DNA from: Tepidibacter mesophilus
GTDB lineage: Bacteria > Bacillota > Clostridia > Peptostreptococcales > Peptostreptococcaceae
Direction of reading: 5' to 3'
NCBI RefSeq assembly: GCF_002724055.1
Contig: NZ_BDQY01000010.1
Span: 36,224-100,223, forward strand
DNA: 64,000 bases
Below, one piece after another: positions 32,525 through 41,636 of this stretch; positions within the stretch are counted from its first letter, which is position 1; the number at the start of each line of letters is the position of its first letter. The translations under genes and the position numbers were made by a program. The notes beneath the pieces are model-generated. The model was not told the DNA's origin and searched no databases. It saw only the letters and a list, made by a program, of their open reading frames with translations.

Positions 32525-32876
32525 ACATTAACACATTATCAACCTTTTGTTTTAACTCAAATATATCAAAAGGCTTTTGAAGTATTCCCTCTATTTTTAA
32601 CTCATTGAGTATATGAACTTTTTTAGGATCTGTAAATGCTGTCAATATAAAAACCTTTATATCTTTATCATAGGTTCTTATATTTTGTAAAATCTCATCA
32701 CCATCCATATTCTTAAGTCTCATATCCAAAAGAGCTAAATCTAATTTATTATTCTTTACTGTATCTATGGCTTGCTCACCATCTTCTGCTAAATAAACTT
32801 CATATTCTTCACTGAACAAACTGTTTAAAAGGGATCTTAATCCTAACTCATCATCCACAATAAGTATCTTTTTCAT
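32523..32876 (-). CDS. Stand-alone CheY-like receiver domain
   Basis: 117 residues, only a receiver. Acidic pair in LIVDDELGLRS, phospho-acceptor Asp in LALLDMRLKNMDG near residue 50, Thr in VFILTAFTD and the invariant Lys in LQKPFD near residue 101. No output domain and no kinase nearby. Start is ATG at 32876, 8 nt after AGGGGG. It follows the SLH protein gene by 17 bp and is probably co-transcribed with it. Confidence 0.9.
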   Translation of the reverse strand: MKKILIVDDELGLRSLLNSLFSEEYEVYLAEDGEQAIDTVKNNKLDLALLDMRLKNMDGDEILQNIRTYDKDIKVFILTAFTDPKKVHILNELKIEGILQKPFDIFELKQKVDNVLM

Positions 32877-32893
32877 CAACATATCCCCCTAGA

Positions 32894-34792
32894 TTAATGG
32901 TTCTCTATTCTTGTTATAATCTTAGCTTCAACAGACCCCATTTTATCTTCTCCAACAACAGAAATTATATCATCATCATCAAAATTGCTTTCTTTTAAAT
33001 CATCTCCATCTATATCTATAAACTTAATCGTACTAGTTGAATATCTTATATATATAGTTCTTCCATCTGCATTATTTTCAAGTTCTATTTCATTATCACC
33101 AGTATCTATATCTTTTATTCTTCCTGTATATGTACTCATGCTTACATTATTATCAGCTTCAATCTTAGTTATATCTCCACTTTCTAGCGTTATTTCTATC
33201 TTATGGTTTATTCTAAGGTCATAAAGCCCAGCAGAACTATTGCCTATTTCAACTTCAAATCCAGGAGCTAATTTATATGTCTTAGTTTTACTATCATCAT
33301 CTAATATAGTTATTTCTGGAATTTGTGCCATTTTTATTTCTTTTAAAGTTCCTTTTACTTTTGTTTTAACTGTATCTGCATCTATATCCTTAACCTTATC
33401 GTATTCAACTTCGAGATCTACCTTATCTCCTACTCTAAGATCAGATATTTTAGCTTTATCATTATTTCTTCTTACTTTAGCATCCTTATCTATATCGAAT
33501 TTATAAGTTTTTTCGTACTTATCATCAGTCTTTATCTCTATCTTAGAAGAAGATACTTCTTGAATTATTCCTCTAACTTTAAAATCCTTAGATGTAGCGT
33601 TTATTTCTTCTACTATTCCGTTTCTTATTTTTAAAGTTACTTTATCTTCTTTTTCAACCTTATAAATACTAGATTCTTCTCCATCAATCTTTATTTTAGT
33701 AGTGCTACCCACCTTATATTCCTCATACTTGTCTCCAATTTTAAATTTAACAGTATGGTTTCCATTAGCATCAAATGAAGCATTATAGAAATATCCTTCT
33801 TTTTCTTCTTCTTCATCACTTAATTTTACGGCATAAAGCTTAGTTCCACTAACTGTTAATTTAACACTTCTTCCTTCTTTTAAATCTTCTAATTTAGCGT
33901 CTTGAGTTCCTATTTTTATACTTATATCACTTTTTTTATTGCTAAATACAAGTTTTTTATCTCTTGAATCCTTTATAGTTACAGTTATATTTCCATCATA
34001 CTCCAATACATCATCTACTTTACCTTCAATAGATGTTAGGAATTGGTTATTATCTGTTCCTGTATTAGTGTCTGGTACTGTATTGGTATTTACACCCTTA
34101 TATTTTAAATCATACCCTACAGATAACATTTTAGACATTTCAGCTCTAGTAACAGAATTTTTAGGATTGAAATTTCCTTTCCAGTCACCAGCACCATTTA
34201 TTATACCTTTTTTTATAAGTATATCTATATATGGTTTAGCCTCTGATGGTATTTCATTAGCATCCTTAAATCCTAATACAACAACCTTATTCAATTGATT
34301 TTCAAGATCTAATCCTCGTGCTATATAAACTGCAATTTCCCATCTTAGAGCAGTTTGTGGCGTTCCATTTTTGACGAACTGAGATAATAATTTCTCATTA
34401 TTTAATATTTTTTTCTCAAGAGCAAAAACTATCTCTTCTTTAGCCCAGTCTGCATAGGTTAATATTCCATAATCCTTAAGAGCTTTTTCATATTTAGATT
34501 TATTCGCATCATAAGTCGATTGTACTTCTTTTGGATCAAATAATCTTGTTATAAGAACTATAGATTCAATTCTAGTTACCGACTTATCTGGTTTAAACGT
34601 TGCATCTGCATATCCTGTTATTATTTTCTTAGAAGCCATATTTTCTACATACTGTTTAGACCAATGTTTATCTGTTACATCAGTAAACATTTGAGCTCCA
34701 AAAGAATACATAACACTAGTCAAAATCAAAAACACTGCCAGCATTACAGCTAGAGTACTTTTAACCCATTTTTTAATTCTTACTTTTTTCAT
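32894..34792 (-). CDS. S-layer homology protein with beta-rich repeats
   Basis: 632 residues. Signal peptide (about 1-33), three SLH repeats (FTDVTDKHWSKQYVENMASK near 36, a second near 105-160 and a third near 175-230), a Thr/Asn-rich linker, then six or seven repeats of about 60-70 residues, each with a hydrophobic-strand pattern ending in a VGDKV or LKEG turn. SLH repeats normally bind pyruvylated wall polymer. The beta repeats resemble S1-like or OB-like small barrels but I cannot name the family. Confidence 0.88.
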   Translation of the reverse strand: MKKVRIKKWVKSTLAVMLAVFLILTSVMYSFGAQMFTDVTDKHWSKQYVENMASKKIITGYADATFKPDKSVTRIESIVLITRLFDPKEVQSTYDANKSKYEKALKDYGILTYADWAKEEIVFALEKKILNNEKLLSQFVKNGTPQTALRWEIAVYIARGLDLENQLNKVVVLGFKDANEIPSEAKPYIDILIKKGIINGAGDWKGNFNPKNSVTRAEMSKMLSVGYDLKYKGVNTNTVPDTNTGTDNNQFLTSIEGKVDDVLEYDGNITVTIKDSRDKKLVFSNKKSDISIKIGTQDAKLEDLKEGRSVKLTVSGTKLYAVKLSDEEEEKEGYFYNASFDANGNHTVKFKIGDKYEEYKVGSTTKIKIDGEESSIYKVEKEDKVTLKIRNGIVEEINATSKDFKVRGIIQEVSSSKIEIKTDDKYEKTYKFDIDKDAKVRRNNDKAKISDLRVGDKVDLEVEYDKVKDIDADTVKTKVKGTLKEIKMAQIPEITILDDDSKTKTYKLAPGFEVEIGNSSAGLYDLRINHKIEITLESGDITKIEADNNVSMSTYTGRIKDIDTGDNEIELENNADGRTIYIRYSTSTIKFIDIDGDDLKESNFDDDDIISVVGEDKMGSVEAKIITRIENH

Positions 34793-34922
34793 ACCTAACC
34801 CCCCTACCTATATACTAAAATATACACTTTAACTTTACCACATAATTATTCAATATAAAAGAGATAATAATTTCTATATATAGTATAAATCATTTAATGC
34901 GTCTAGACTATACTTATTAAAC

Positions 34923-34962
34923 AAAAAAAATCTATAACCTTGTATTGAGTTATAGATTTTTT
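34923..34962 (-). terminator. Terminator after the RND operon
   Basis: AAAAATCTATAAC pairs with GTTATAGATTTTT around a 10-nt loop, with a T run, about 20 bp after the stop of the second TolC-like gene. Confidence 0.85.
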
Positions 34963-34980
34963 ACATTTGAACTTCTTTAA

Positions 34981-36093
34981 CTATCTTACAGTTCCTATAT
35001 TTACAGCCTTATTATAATCTATAATAGATAAATTATAATCTGATATAGATTTTGATAACGCAATATTAGCAGAGTACGATTTAGTTGCTGCTTCTTGAAC
35101 TTCTAAAAGTGTACTCATTCCAGCATCATAAGAAAGCTTCTTAAGCCTCAATACCTCATTAGCTTTATCTACATTAGACTTTGCTATTTCTATTTGCTTT
35201 TTATTATTATTTACATTATCATACTTTGATTTTAAATCAAACTCAACTAACTGCTTGGAATTTAACATAAGATTTTCAATTTTAGCAACATTTCTTTCTT
35301 TTGTTTTATAAACATAAGTATTTGATGGATACTTAACAGAATTACTCTCAAAGTCAAGTTTTACAATCTCATAATTATGATTCATCTGAATCATATCAAA
35401 TCTTTTTTCATAAGCAGTCAAAACATCCTTATTTAAATCTACACTAAACTTTTGCTCTTTAAATTCAGATGTAAGCTCAATTTTAGTATCAAGAGGATAA
35501 TTTAAAATCATATTAAGTCCTCTGTATGCACTTTGAGTATTAATCTTTGCTGTTTCTAAATTAGCCTTAGCTTCATCAAGTGATATATCTGCCATATATA
35601 AATCTGACTTTGATGCAACACCCAAATCAAACTTTTTCTTCACGTTATCCCTGCTCTTTTGAGCATTAATTAAATTATTATTTGTAACTTCATAATAGTC
35701 TTTTGCTTGAAGTGCTCCATAATAAGCTTGTGTTATTTTATACTTCAAATCTTCTAACTTATAGTCTTTTTTTATTTTTTCTTCATCTAAAGCATTTTGA
35801 GCAGACTTTGAATACATGTTAGAATCTAATTGAAATCCTTCTACTGTACCTAATGAAAACCCTGATTTTTCATACTTTTTTTCATTATGTCTAGCTTGAT
35901 CAAGCTCTATTTCTTTTATTTCAATATCCAAATCGCTTACCTTCAAGTCAGTTGAGTTTTTTATTCCTTCATCTATAGCTTCATTTAATGATAATTTTTT
36001 AGCATCATTTGTTTGAGGAGTATCCGCATATGTTAGTATAGATGTTACAAGAGTCATACATACAAGCAATATACTAAGAACCAATTTTTTCAT
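34981..36093 (-). CDS. TolC/OEP-family-like exported coiled-coil protein 2
   Basis: 370 residues, some 100 shorter than TolC. Signal peptide (about 1-23), then two OEP repeats: LSLNEAIDEGIKNSTDLKV, a long helical pair with FDLGVASKSDLYMADISLDE, and a second repeat ending SYDAGMSTLLEVQEAATKSY. The barrel segments are almost gone: the second is YPSNTYVYK (near residue 254), the same motif as in TolC-like protein 1. Overlaps the RND gene by 20 bp. Confidence 0.82.
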   Translation of the reverse strand: MKKLVLSILLVCMTLVTSILTYADTPQTNDAKKLSLNEAIDEGIKNSTDLKVSDLDIEIKEIELDQARHNEKKYEKSGFSLGTVEGFQLDSNMYSKSAQNALDEEKIKKDYKLEDLKYKITQAYYGALQAKDYYEVTNNNLINAQKSRDNVKKKFDLGVASKSDLYMADISLDEAKANLETAKINTQSAYRGLNMILNYPLDTKIELTSEFKEQKFSVDLNKDVLTAYEKRFDMIQMNHNYEIVKLDFESNSVKYPSNTYVYKTKERNVAKIENLMLNSKQLVEFDLKSKYDNVNNNKKQIEIAKSNVDKANEVLRLKKLSYDAGMSTLLEVQEAATKSYSANIALSKSISDYNLSIIDYNKAVNIGTVR

Positions 36094-39000
36094 CTAAAAT
36101 CCCCTCTTTCTTTTTAAATTTGTTTTTTATTTTCATAACCAAATCATCAAATATGCTATATACAACTGGTATAAACGCTAATGTTAATACCGTAGATAGC
36201 GTAAGTCCTCCTATAACTACAGTAGCCATCGGAGCTTGAGTCGATGCCCCTTCTCCTATTCCAAGAGCTAGTGGTATAAGACCTAAAACCGTTGTTAAAG
36301 TCGTCATAAGTATAGGCCTAAATCTAGTGAATCCTGCTTTTATTATAGCTTCTTTTCTATCCATTCCTGATTCTCTTAATTGATTTATATAATCAACTAA
36401 AACTATGGCGTTATTAACAACTATACCCGAAAGCATTATTACACCAATTAAGGCAGGTACTGATAAAGATCTTCCAGTTACAAACAACCCTATGAATCCT
36501 CCTGATAAAGCAAAAGGAACAGAAAGCATTACTGTAAACGGATGTATTAATGATTCAAACTGAGATGCAAGCACCATGTAAACTATTACTATAGATAAAA
36601 GAAGTGCAAGTGCTAAGCTTGAAAATGCTTCCGCCATATCTTGCTGCTGTCCTGTAAATGTGTAAGTATACCCCGATGGCAGGTTATAATTTACAAGTTC
36701 CTTCTTTATATCATTAGTTACAGACTTTAAATCTCTTCCATTAAGTTGTGAAGAAACAGTAACTGTTCTAACTTGATTTATTCTACTTATTTGAGTAGGT
36801 GCATTCCCATACTCTATATCAGCTATTTGTCCAAGAGGAACAGTTTTTCCAGTTTGAGATGTTATATTTATTTGCTTAACATCTTCTATAGAATTTTTAA
36901 CCGAATCTCCTAAAGATACATTTACATCTATTTCATCTCCATCAACTTTAAATGTAGTAGCATTCGATCCATCTATAGAAGATTTTATAGTATTTGCAAC
37001 GTCACTTGCTGTTATTCCATAAAAAGATGCTACCTCTCTATTAAGATTAATTCTCGCCTCAGGATTTCCTTCTTCTGTATCAGATGTAACTTCTGCTGTT
37101 CCGCGAACTTGTTTTAATATTTTTTCAAAGTCAGATCCTATAGTTTTTAAAGTTTCAAGATCATCTCCTTTTATTTGTATAGCTATAGCAGCCGAACTTC
37201 CTCCGCCACCACCCATAGAAGATGCCTCTGATACAGTTATTTTAGCTCCAGGTATTGATTCTACTTCTTTTCTAACTTCATTAACTATTTGTGCAGTTGA
37301 TCTTTTTCTTTCTTTTTGGTTGACTAAAACAACATTTACATTTGATGAATTACTTGCAGTAGTTGAAAATCCAGATGACCCTCCTATAGTCGAGAATATT
37401 TTATCTCTTTCAGGTATACTCTCTACTATTTTTTCAACTTCTTTTGCTATTCTATCACTTTCCTCTAAAGTTGTTCCAAATGGAGTTTCTATAGTTACAT
37501 TAAAACTTCCTTCATCTTCCGCTGGGAAGAACTCTCCTCCAACAGCACCTACTAATGCTATTGATGATACAAATATAAGTATTGCTACAAATACTGTCAT
37601 CTTTCTATGCTTTAAAACATAGTTTAAAAGTTTTCCATATGCACTACTCAATTTTTCTATAGATTTTGTGAATATATCTAATATCTTTTCTATAAGTTTA
37701 AACTCTTTTTTCTTGCGTTCTCCAACTTTAAGTATCTTAGAGGCTAACATCGGAACTACAGTTATAGCAACTATTAAAGATGCAAGAAGAGAGAATACTA
37801 CCGCAAATGAAAGCTGTTTAAATATTATAGCAGTGAATCCCTTTACAAATACTATCGGTAAGAATACCGCTATAGTAGTCATAGTAGATGCAAATACTGC
37901 CATTGTAACTTCCTTAGCTCCTATTATAGCTGCCTCAAGTCTTGATTTTCCTTCTTCTCTATGTCTATATATATTCTCAAGAACAACTATAGAGTTATCC
38001 ACCAACATACCTATACCAAGAGCCAATCCTCCAAGAGATATTAAGTTGATTGTAAGTCCTCCAAAGTACATAAGAGCAAAAGTTGCTATTATCGATATAG
38101 GTATAGCAATACCTACTATAAATGTAGATCTTATATTTCTAAGAAATAAGAACAGCACAACAACAGAAAGTAATCCTCCTATTATCGCATTACTTGTTAC
38201 ATTATTTATAGATTTGTTTATAAACTCAGATTGATCCGTTCCTACTGTAATATTAATCTGAGAATATTCACCGCTTATTTGATCTACTTCTTTTAATATC
38301 TTTTCTGCAACTTTAACAGTATTTGCAGAAGACTGCTTTGTTATGGATATACCTATACTATTTTTCCCATTAACTCTTGATAGAGTATCCTTATCCTTAT
38401 AACCAAATTCAACCTTAGCTATATCTGATAGTTTTATTGTTTGACCAGTTCTCAATGATATAGGTATATTTTTTATATCATTTACACTTGTAAATTCTCC
38501 AACAGTTCTAACTAAAATCTCTTTATCTCCTTTATTTACATTCCCACCAGGTAGATTTAAGTTCTCAGATCTTAATATGTTTTTTATTTGATTAAGAGAT
38601 AATTCATACCCTGATAATTTTTCTTGGTCTACCTTTATACTTACTTCGTTTTCATCTCCTCCTGATATATCAACAGATGCTACCCCCTCTATTCTTTCAA
38701 ATCTAGATTGTAAATCATCCTCTACTATTGACTGTAATTTTGAAAGATCCATATCAGATGATACCCCTAGATTTACTATAGCCTGAGCATTAGGATCTAT
38801 CTTAAGAACCATAGGTGATGATGCATCATCAGGTAGAGCTCCTTTTACTAAATCAACCTTTTCCCTCATTTGAAGTGTTGCAAAGTCCATATCAGTCCCA
38901 TATTCAAATTCAACTACAATTATACTGTTTCCTTCTCTTGAGTATGATGTAACTTTTTTAAGGTTACTAACAGTTGCCACTGACTTCTCTAAAGGTTTAG

Positions 39001-39190
39001 TAACTAAAGTCTCAATTTCTTCAGGTCCAACCCCACTATAATTAACAGTAACTATAGCAACAGGAATATCCATCTTAGGATAAAGATCTATTGGCAAAAG
39101 TCCAAGAGATACAACTCCTATAAGTATTGCCATAAACATAAACATGAGGGTTGTAACAGGTCTTTTAACCGACATTTTTGATATATTCAT
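36074..39190 (-). CDS. RND-family efflux permease (AcrB/SwrC type)
   Basis: 1038 residues, twelve helices and two large external porter loops, the HAE1 layout. N-terminal SVKRPVTTLMFMFMAILIGV, TM4 segment GIGMLVDNSIVVLEN near residue 395 (first proton-relay Asp kept, second Asp replaced by Asn), and IVVNNAIVLVDYINQL in TM10 where AcrB has Lys. A Gly-rich loop MGGGGGSS precedes the second porter part. Exports drugs, lipids or lipopeptides by ion motive force; with a Na+-type ATPase here the coupling ion is open. Confidence 0.93.
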   Translation of the reverse strand: MNISKMSVKRPVTTLMFMFMAILIGVVSLGLLPIDLYPKMDIPVAIVTVNYSGVGPEEIETLVTKPLEKSVATVSNLKKVTSYSREGNSIIVVEFEYGTDMDFATLQMREKVDLVKGALPDDASSPMVLKIDPNAQAIVNLGVSSDMDLSKLQSIVEDDLQSRFERIEGVASVDISGGDENEVSIKVDQEKLSGYELSLNQIKNILRSENLNLPGGNVNKGDKEILVRTVGEFTSVNDIKNIPISLRTGQTIKLSDIAKVEFGYKDKDTLSRVNGKNSIGISITKQSSANTVKVAEKILKEVDQISGEYSQINITVGTDQSEFINKSINNVTSNAIIGGLLSVVVLFLFLRNIRSTFIVGIAIPISIIATFALMYFGGLTINLISLGGLALGIGMLVDNSIVVLENIYRHREEGKSRLEAAIIGAKEVTMAVFASTMTTIAVFLPIVFVKGFTAIIFKQLSFAVVFSLLASLIVAITVVPMLASKILKVGERKKKEFKLIEKILDIFTKSIEKLSSAYGKLLNYVLKHRKMTVFVAILIFVSSIALVGAVGGEFFPAEDEGSFNVTIETPFGTTLEESDRIAKEVEKIVESIPERDKIFSTIGGSSGFSTTASNSSNVNVVLVNQKERKRSTAQIVNEVRKEVESIPGAKITVSEASSMGGGGGSSAAIAIQIKGDDLETLKTIGSDFEKILKQVRGTAEVTSDTEEGNPEARINLNREVASFYGITASDVANTIKSSIDGSNATTFKVDGDEIDVNVSLGDSVKNSIEDVKQINITSQTGKTVPLGQIADIEYGNAPTQISRINQVRTVTVSSQLNGRDLKSVTNDIKKELVNYNLPSGYTYTFTGQQQDMAEAFSSLALALLLSIVIVYMVLASQFESLIHPFTVMLSVPFALSGGFIGLFVTGRSLSVPALIGVIMLSGIVVNNAIVLVDYINQLRESGMDRKEAIIKAGFTRFRPILMTTLTTVLGLIPLALGIGEGASTQAPMATVVIGGLTLSTVLTLAFIPVVYSIFDDLVMKIKNKFKKKEGILDEKIGS

Positions 39191-39202
39191 ATTTACTCCC
39201 CC

Positions 39203-40318
39203 CTATTTATTAATTTCAACTTTACTTCCTTCTTCTAGATAGTTCTGCCCTTTTTTAACCACTACTTGACCTTGCTTTATTCCTTTTTTTATCTCAACAA
39301 TTTCACCATTGTCAATCCCAATTTCTACTTTATTAATATGAGCAATACCATCTTTAACTGTGTATACTATGCTTTCGCCATCCTTTATTACTACTGATTC
39401 TGATGGAATTGTTATAACATTTCCTTTCTTGTCTGTCACTAAGTTTACATTTGCAAACATTCCAGGCTTTATAATGCTATCTTTGTTATCCACCTCTATT
39501 TTTATAGGATAAGTCATAGAATTTGATGCAGTTGCAGGAGACAAGGCAGTTATTTTACCTTTAAAATTTTCTTTATTTGCTGACTTTATAGATATATCAA
39601 CTAACTCTCCTAGCTTAATCTTGTTTATAAGATACTCTGAAACATCAGTATCAACAACAACCTTATTCATATTAGCTATAGAAACAGCTGCTTGGCCAGA
39701 AGATGCCATCTCTCCTTCATTTATATTAACAGCAGTTATTATTCCAGATATAGGTGCCGTAACTGTTGCATTATTTAGATTTGACTGTGCATTTTCAATT
39801 CCAACTCTAGCTTGATCCACCTGAGCCTGTGCTGCATTTAAATTAGTAGATGACGCTTGAAGCTCATATTGTTCAAAGTCCTTTTGTGATATAGCTCCTT
39901 CTTCATACAATGCTTTCATTCTTTCGTAATTTATCTTTGCATTTTGCATTTGTTCTTGTTTCATATTAAGACTTGCAACTGCCATATCGTATGCAGCTTG
40001 AGCACTTTTAACTCCATTTACTAAATCAGTTTTATCTAATGTAAAAAGAACTTCTCCTTTATTAACTTTTTTACCTATTTCAACATTTACACCAGTAACC
40101 TTTCCAGGCATTTTCGGTACAACGTTAGACTCTTCTACAGGCTTTACTTTTGCAGACAAAGTAGTTTTAACGTTTATATCTTGCTTTTTAGAAGTTTCTG
40201 TTTCAATACTTACAGACTTTTCTTTAACACTTGAAGTTTCTTCTTTCTTTCCACACCCCGAAAGAAACATAGTTAAAGTTAAAACTATTACTAGCAATAA
40301 GCTTATTCTTTTTTTCAT
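39203..40318 (-). CDS. RND membrane fusion lipoprotein
   Basis: 371 residues. Lipobox LSGC at about residue 22, lipoyl half-motifs PGKVTGVNVEIGKKVNKGEV and APISGIITAVNINEGEMASS around a helical hairpin, then barrel and membrane-proximal domains (KPGMFANVNLV). Adaptor between the RND permease 12 bp downstream and the TolC-like protein. Ends with a short C-terminus typical of monoderm members. Confidence 0.92.
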   Translation of the reverse strand: MKKRISLLLVIVLTLTMFLSGCGKKEETSSVKEKSVSIETETSKKQDINVKTTLSAKVKPVEESNVVPKMPGKVTGVNVEIGKKVNKGEVLFTLDKTDLVNGVKSAQAAYDMAVASLNMKQEQMQNAKINYERMKALYEEGAISQKDFEQYELQASSTNLNAAQAQVDQARVGIENAQSNLNNATVTAPISGIITAVNINEGEMASSGQAAVSIANMNKVVVDTDVSEYLINKIKLGELVDISIKSANKENFKGKITALSPATASNSMTYPIKIEVDNKDSIIKPGMFANVNLVTDKKGNVITIPSESVVIKDGESIVYTVKDGIAHINKVEIGIDNGEIVEIKKGIKQGQVVVKKGQNYLEEGSKVEINK

Positions 40319-40350
40319 TATTTTTTCCTCCCTATATTTTTAATACTTCA

Positions 40351-40971
40351 TTATCTTTTTAATATTCCATTGAAAAATACGTCTATTATTATATCTATCT
40401 CTTTCTCAATTGGCACGCTATTATTTCCTCTTATCCCATTTAGCCTTTGAAAAAACATTCCAAACATCATACTTGTAAATATTATAGCTAATGAATTCTT
40501 ATCTAGTGGCTTATACTTATCCTCATCTATATCTATATGTTGTAATATATGTTTCATTACAGTTCCTTCTTTTTCTTTACACTTTTTCAAATGCATATCC
40601 ATTATGTCATCATGAAACTGCATCTCATAATGTATAACCTTAGATATATGGAAATTTTTTTTAAATACTTCATATCTATTAAGTACTATAAGCTTTAGAA
40701 TTTCATCCAAAGGCTTATATTTATTATCCTCTATAATATTTTGTATAGAATCAAACTCTGCAAATTCATCAAATTTATCTATGTACTCAATCATTACACC
40801 TCTTAATATATCTTTCTTAGTTTTATAATATCTGAATATAGTCCCCTGAGCCACTCCAGCTTCCTCTGCTATTTCTGCAGAAGTTGCAGCCGAGAATCCT
40901 TTTTTAGCAAAAACTTTTATAGCAGCATTAAATATCTTTTCTTTAGTGTCATTACCTTTTTTAGTTGTCAT
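40351..40971 (-). CDS. TetR-family repressor of the RND operon
   Basis: About 206 residues. N-terminal HTH: KIFNAAIKVFAKKGFSAATS, then AEIAEEAGVAQGTIFRYYKT, the TetR/AcrR signature. C-terminal ligand domain unassigned. Start is ATG at 40971, four bases after AGAGGTGA. It leads the tetR-HlyD-RND-TolC operon, and its own leader carries a near-perfect 20-bp palindrome, so autoregulation is likely. Confidence 0.93.
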   Translation of the reverse strand: MTTKKGNDTKEKIFNAAIKVFAKKGFSAATSAEIAEEAGVAQGTIFRYYKTKKDILRGVMIEYIDKFDEFAEFDSIQNIIEDNKYKPLDEILKLIVLNRYEVFKKNFHISKVIHYEMQFHDDIMDMHLKKCKEKEGTVMKHILQHIDIDEDKYKPLDKNSLAIIFTSMMFGMFFQRLNGIRGNNSVPIEKEIDIIIDVFFNGILKR

Positions 40972-40988
40972 ATAATCACCTCTCATTT

Positions 40989-41052
40989 ATGAATGAGTAC
41001 TCACTCATTTTTAATCATATAAACATTATACTATTTATAAATATTTTTGCAA
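40989..41052 (-). promoter_or_regulatory. Promoter and TetR operator of the RND operon
   Basis: Minus strand: -35 TTGCAA (41047-41052), 16-bp spacer, -10 TATAAT (41025-41030). Between it and the ribosome binding site lies ATGAATGAGTACTCACTCAT (40989-41008), a 20-bp palindrome with one mismatch, placed to block elongation or initiation. Confidence 0.8.
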
Positions 41053-41120
41053 CATACAATTTCAAATTTTTACAAAATTTTAATATAAGTATTATTTAGA
41101 TTTTCATTAACCACTTAACT

Positions 41121-41326
41121 AAAAAATGCCTCTCATTAAAATGTTAGTTACTTTTGTTTAATATTTTTCCATAAAACTTAGATTTTGACGTTTAAATATC
41201 CGTTAAGAAACTTCGTTGTCTGACCAACGCGAGTTTACTAAGTTTTAGGATATTTAATAAGTCAGAATCTATATAGTTTTATAAAAATATTGACTAAGTA
41301 ACGTTATTTTAATGAGAGGCATTTTT
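41121..41326 (-). repeat. Family B terminator-loop hairpin element, copy B5
   Basis: Perfect outer stem AAAATGCCTCTCATTAAAAT with complement; inner AAATATCC/GGATATTT; apex GTTGTCTGACCAACGCGAG. 20 bp after the Dabb gene stop. Closest relative in the window is B3. Confidence 0.9.
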
Positions 41327-41346
41327 AGCTCAAACACTAACTAAAT

Positions 41347-41631
41347 TTAAATACTCTCATAATCAACACAAGCCATAGAGCTTGCAACCGATTGTATATA
41401 TTTTTTAACTGGAACATGAACTTCATGATCTGCATAAATCTTTAAATCTTCTTTTGAATCAAAATGAGTTGTAAGACATAAATCATAATTTCTATCAGAT
41501 TCTAAAAAATTAACTCCAACTTCTATATGTCTTAGTACATCTATTTTTTCATTCATATCTAAAAGTTTTTTCTTTACTTCTTCAACCTCTTTTTTGTCAT
41601 CAAATCTAAAAAATACTATATGTTTTATCAC
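41347..41631 (-). CDS. Dabb-domain (stress-responsive A/B barrel) small protein
   Basis: 94 residues. Starts (GTG) MIKHIVFFRFDD and ends HVPVKKYIQSVASSMACVDYE, the first and last conserved segments of the dimeric alpha/beta-barrel family. Biochemical role in bacteria unknown. It follows galU by 5 bp and ends at family B copy B5. Confidence 0.88.
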   Translation of the reverse strand: MIKHIVFFRFDDKKEVEEVKKKLLDMNEKIDVLRHIEVGVNFLESDRNYDLCLTTHFDSKEDLKIYADHEVHVPVKKYIQSVASSMACVDYESI

Positions 41632-41636
41632 TTATC

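Noticed and set aside
37668..38234. Long plus-strand ORF inside the RND permease gene
   Set aside because: It is the antisense of a clear RND coding region with composition bias of a shadow frame.
27269..40318. TolC and RND genes as proof of an outer membrane
   Set aside because: The TolC-like proteins lack the barrel segments, the adaptors are lipoproteins, and no Bam, Lpt or lipid A gene is in the window; SwrC-type RND pumps also occur in Bacillus.
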